A DNA stretch of 7,489 nt. Origin: Planctomycetota bacterium. Lineage in GTDB: Bacteria > Planctomycetota > UBA1135 > UBA2386. The notes beneath the pieces are model-generated. The model did not search any database and was not told the origin of the DNA. It worked only from the letters and a program-made list of their open reading frames with translations. The translations under genes were made by a program, and so were the position numbers. How positions within the stretch are numbered: position 1 is the first letter of the stretch; each line of letters opens with the position of its first letter. Location: positions 1 to 7,489 of the forward strand of contig JAGQRA010000310.1 in the NCBI GenBank assembly GCA_020425885.1, written 5' to 3'. Below are positions 6,045 through 7,489 of this stretch, one piece after another.

Positions 6045-6875
6045 TCAACTCACGGCCAGGGTCGCGAGTTGGACCTTGAGCCGCTCGAGGACCCGGCCGT
6101 GGATCTGGCAGATGCGCGACGCCGACAGCCGCATCTTGCGCGCAACCTGTTTGCCGGTCATCCCTTCGAGATACATCAGCCGCAGCACCTTCCACTCCAG
6201 CGGCGGCAGCGCGGCGCGCACGTGTTCGAGCAGTTCGCGCCGCGCGATCGGCTCGATCGGAGACTCGTTGGCCTCGTCGACGAGGAGGTCGATGGCTTCG
6301 TTGCCGACGTCGCGGCGCAGCGCGTGGCCGAGCGCCTGCTCCTGCCAGCGCATCAGCACCTCGCCCGAGATGCCGAGGTCGGCGGCGATCTCCTCGTGCG
6401 ACGGCTCGCGTTCGAGCTGCATGCGCAATCGCAGCAGGGCGTCGTCGTACTGGCGCAGCCGGCGACGGATCAGGCGCGGCAGGAAGTCCATCTGGCGCAG
6501 CTCGTCGAGCATCGCGCCGCGCACGCGAATGCGCATGAAGGCGACGAAGCGATCACAGCGCTTGGGTTCGTAGCTGGCGATGGCCTGCATCAGGCCCCAC
6601 ATGCCGGCATGCTCGAGGTCCTTGGCGTCGACGCTGGGCGGCAGCCGCGAGGCCAGACCACGCGCCATGCCCTCGACGATCGGACGATGCCGCTCGACGA
6701 CGCGGTCGCGCAGCGTCTTCAACTTGCGGCGCCGATAGCGCCGGAGCAGGTCCTCGGTCGACTCGACCTCGCCGACCTCGATGCTGCCGGTCGCCGCGTC
6801 TTCACCCGCGCCGCTGGCGCTCGCACGCCGGGCAACGTTCATACGCCTGACAACTGCATCAGTGTCGCTGACCAT
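6045..6875 (-). CDS. FliA/WhiG-family RNA polymerase sigma factor
   Basis: This is a group 3 sigma factor that would direct RNA polymerase to an alternative promoter class. With ATG at 6875 it has 276 residues. Sigma region 2 is marked by RLPPSVDAKDLEHAG (77-91) and RIRVRGAMLDELRQMD (115-130), the FliA/WhiG signature. Region 3 follows with EPSHEEIAADLGIS (157-170), and region 4 is ALPPLEWKVLRLMYLEGMTGKQVA starting at about 222, with helix-turn-helix SASRICQIHGRVLERLK after it. The start at 6875 is favoured by AGGA at 6886-6889, 10 bases upstream. A second ATG at 6842 (265 residues) would also keep every domain. A farther ATG at 7013 would overlap ybeY and cross the putative promoter, so I reject it. 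No anti-sigma FlgM, flagellar or sporulation gene is visible, so the regulon cannot be guessed. Confidence 0.93.
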   Translation of the reverse strand: MVSDTDAVVRRMNVARRASASGAGEDAATGSIEVGEVESTEDLLRRYRRRKLKTLRDRVVERHRPIVEGMARGLASRLPPSVDAKDLEHAGMWGLMQAIASYEPKRCDRFVAFMRIRVRGAMLDELRQMDFLPRLIRRRLRQYDDALLRLRMQLEREPSHEEIAADLGISGEVLMRWQEQALGHALRRDVGNEAIDLLVDEANESPIEPIARRELLEHVRAALPPLEWKVLRLMYLEGMTGKQVARKMRLSASRICQIHGRVLERLKVQLATLAVS

Positions 6876-6899
6876 GTGACACTCATCCTGTTTCGTCGT

Positions 6900-6915
6900 C
6901 ATGCAACCGTGCATG
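6900..6915 (-). promoter_or_regulatory. Small leader hairpin before the sigma-factor gene
   Basis: CATGCA (6900-6905) and TGCATG (6910-6915) form a 6-bp stem with a 4-base loop, between the putative -10 box and the AGGA site. It may influence translation or be chance. Confidence 0.3.
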
Positions 6916-6944
6916 GATCGGATCGACTGCGCGATGACGCCGGA

Positions 6945-6974
6945 ACAGTAGCACGACTCGCGCATCATGCGCAA
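6945..6974 (-). promoter_or_regulatory. Putative sigma-70-type promoter for the sigma factor-lysA operon
   Basis: On the minus strand TTGCGC (6969-6974) and TACTGT (6945-6950) are separated by 18 bases. The -10 box is preceded by TGC, an extended -10 feature. The -35 box matches the consensus TTGACA at four positions (TTG and C). The -10 box keeps the T-A-...-T positions but differs in the middle. The predicted start lies about 60 bases before the ATG at 6875. This would let the sigma factor and lysA be expressed apart from ybeY. Confidence 0.4.
6960..6972. promoter_or_regulatory. 13-bp palindrome, possible operator
   Basis: GCGCATCATGCGC is a perfect palindrome around a central base. The one-base centre rules out a stable hairpin, so a dimeric protein-binding site is the better reading. 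It overlaps the -35 box and spacer of the putative promoter, the usual place for a repressor site. It could be chance in GC-rich DNA. Confidence 0.35.
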
Positions 6975-6990
6975 CGCACTGTTGAGAGTT

Positions 6991-7449
6991 CTACGGCTTG
7001 TCGGCGTCGACATCGCGCACGTCGAGTCGCAACGTCTGCATCACGGCGCGCTCCGCCGCGCGCATGCGCGCGCGATCACGCGGCGCGATGTCGTCGAATC
7101 CGCAGACGTGCAGGATGCCGTGGACGATGTAGAGCGCGACCTCGGATCGGACCGGGTGGCCGCACTCGCGCGCGATGCGTCGCGCGGTCTCGACGCTGAC
7201 CACGAGCTCGGCCGTGTCATCGATGTCGAACGAGATGACGTCGGTCGGCGTCGGATCGTCGAGGTACTCGCCGTGGATGCGCGCGATCTCGTGATCGTCG
7301 GTCAACAGCAGCGATACCGGCATTGCCGGTCGGCCGCCGTGCAGCAGCGCGGCCCGCACGACCCGGCGCAGGAACTTGCGTTCGGTACGCGGGCGACCGT
7401 GATCCAGGACCTCGAGCCGCAGCGGCGGCACCTTGCCCCGAGCCGTCAT
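6991..7449 (-). CDS. ybeY: Endoribonuclease YbeY, rRNA maturation factor
   Basis: YbeY is a zinc-dependent single-strand RNase needed for 16S rRNA 3'-end processing and ribosome quality control. The 152-residue length is normal. Typical blocks are SLLLTDDHEIARIH (46-59), TPTDVISFD (67-75), VVSVETARRIARE (83-95) and HGILHVCGFDD (110-120). The zinc site is normally H-x3-H-x5-H; here H110 and H114 are present, but the third ligand position is D120. Asp can bind zinc, so activity is plausible. The ATG overlaps the stop of the gene upstream (ATGA at 7446-7449), which points to an operon and coupled translation. Its own stop is 115 bases before the sigma-factor ATG. Confidence 0.93.
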   Translation of the reverse strand: MTARGKVPPLRLEVLDHGRPRTERKFLRRVVRAALLHGGRPAMPVSLLLTDDHEIARIHGEYLDDPTPTDVISFDIDDTAELVVSVETARRIARECGHPVRSEVALYIVHGILHVCGFDDIAPRDRARMRAAERAVMQTLRLDVRDVDADKP

Positions 7450-7489
7450 CCCCGATCCCGTGACCCCGCCGCCTTGTCGTAGGCATCGA
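7446..7489 (-). CDS. C-terminal end of an unidentified upstream gene (partial)
   Basis: Only the last 13 codons are in the window, reading DAYDKAAGSRDRG and then TGA. The stop overlaps the ybeY start as ATGA, the typical sign of translational coupling. In many bacteria phoH or an HD-domain phosphohydrolase gene precedes ybeY, but too little is visible here to choose between them. Confidence 0.55.
   Translation of the reverse strand, partial: DAYDKAAGSRDRG

Noticed and set aside
6876..7013. N-terminal extension of the sigma factor to ATG 7013
   Set aside because: It would overlap the end of ybeY and translate through the putative promoter. The extension resembles no sigma-factor domain.
5283..7199. 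638-codon plus-strand open frame
   Set aside because: It crosses three well-supported minus-strand genes and shows no recognisable domain or signal.

Overview
The window is GC-rich and compact, and every gene I can support lies on the minus strand, so transcription runs from high to low coordinates. The mix of genes suggests a GC-rich, Gram-negative-type environmental bacterium: a FliA/WhiG-type sigma factor beside housekeeping genes, a GAF-type sigma-54 activator, a lipoprotein signal and a large Sec-exported protein. A planctomycete or similar lineage is my best guess from overall style, but no marker here proves it.

In transcription order: (1) 7446-7489, the tail of an unidentified gene overlapping ybeY by ATGA. 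(2) 6991-7449, ybeY, the rRNA-maturation endoribonuclease, with Asp in place of the usual third zinc-ligand His. (3) 6876-6990, a spacer with a plausible sigma-70-type promoter, a 13-bp palindrome and a small leader hairpin. (4) 6045-6875, a FliA/WhiG-family sigma factor. (5) 4728-6026, lysA (diaminopimelate decarboxylase), 18 bp further on. (6) 4530-4719, a decayed tandem duplicate of the lysA 3' end. (7) 4367-4540, a small putative lipoprotein whose start overlaps the stop of the duplicated lysA tail. (8) 3977-4330, a short NifU/IscU-like protein lacking the third cluster cysteine. (9) 2394-3977, a GAF-AAA+-Fis sigma-54-dependent activator coupled to the previous gene by a TGATG overlap. (10) 2317-2390, a perfect 19-bp inverted repeat directly after the activator stop. 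(11) 378-2165, a large exported protein of unknown function.

The last 377 bases hold no gene. After a 7-bp hairpin come two tandem units of about 100 bp (170-269 and 55-160) with one shared fold: an outer stem built on GGATGCATGG, a small 6-bp hairpin and a longer hairpin whose loop region carries an identical 15-base block. Where stem pairs deviate from Watson-Crick in unit 1 they are G-U only if the minus strand is the RNA. This is the best candidate here for something undescribed. Bases 1-53 show nothing I can name.

Genes 7446-7489 to 2394 are close enough to form one or two operons joining RNA processing, a sigma factor, lysine/peptidoglycan precursor synthesis and a redox or Fe-S-like regulator pair. 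The link between these functions is inferred from spacing only.
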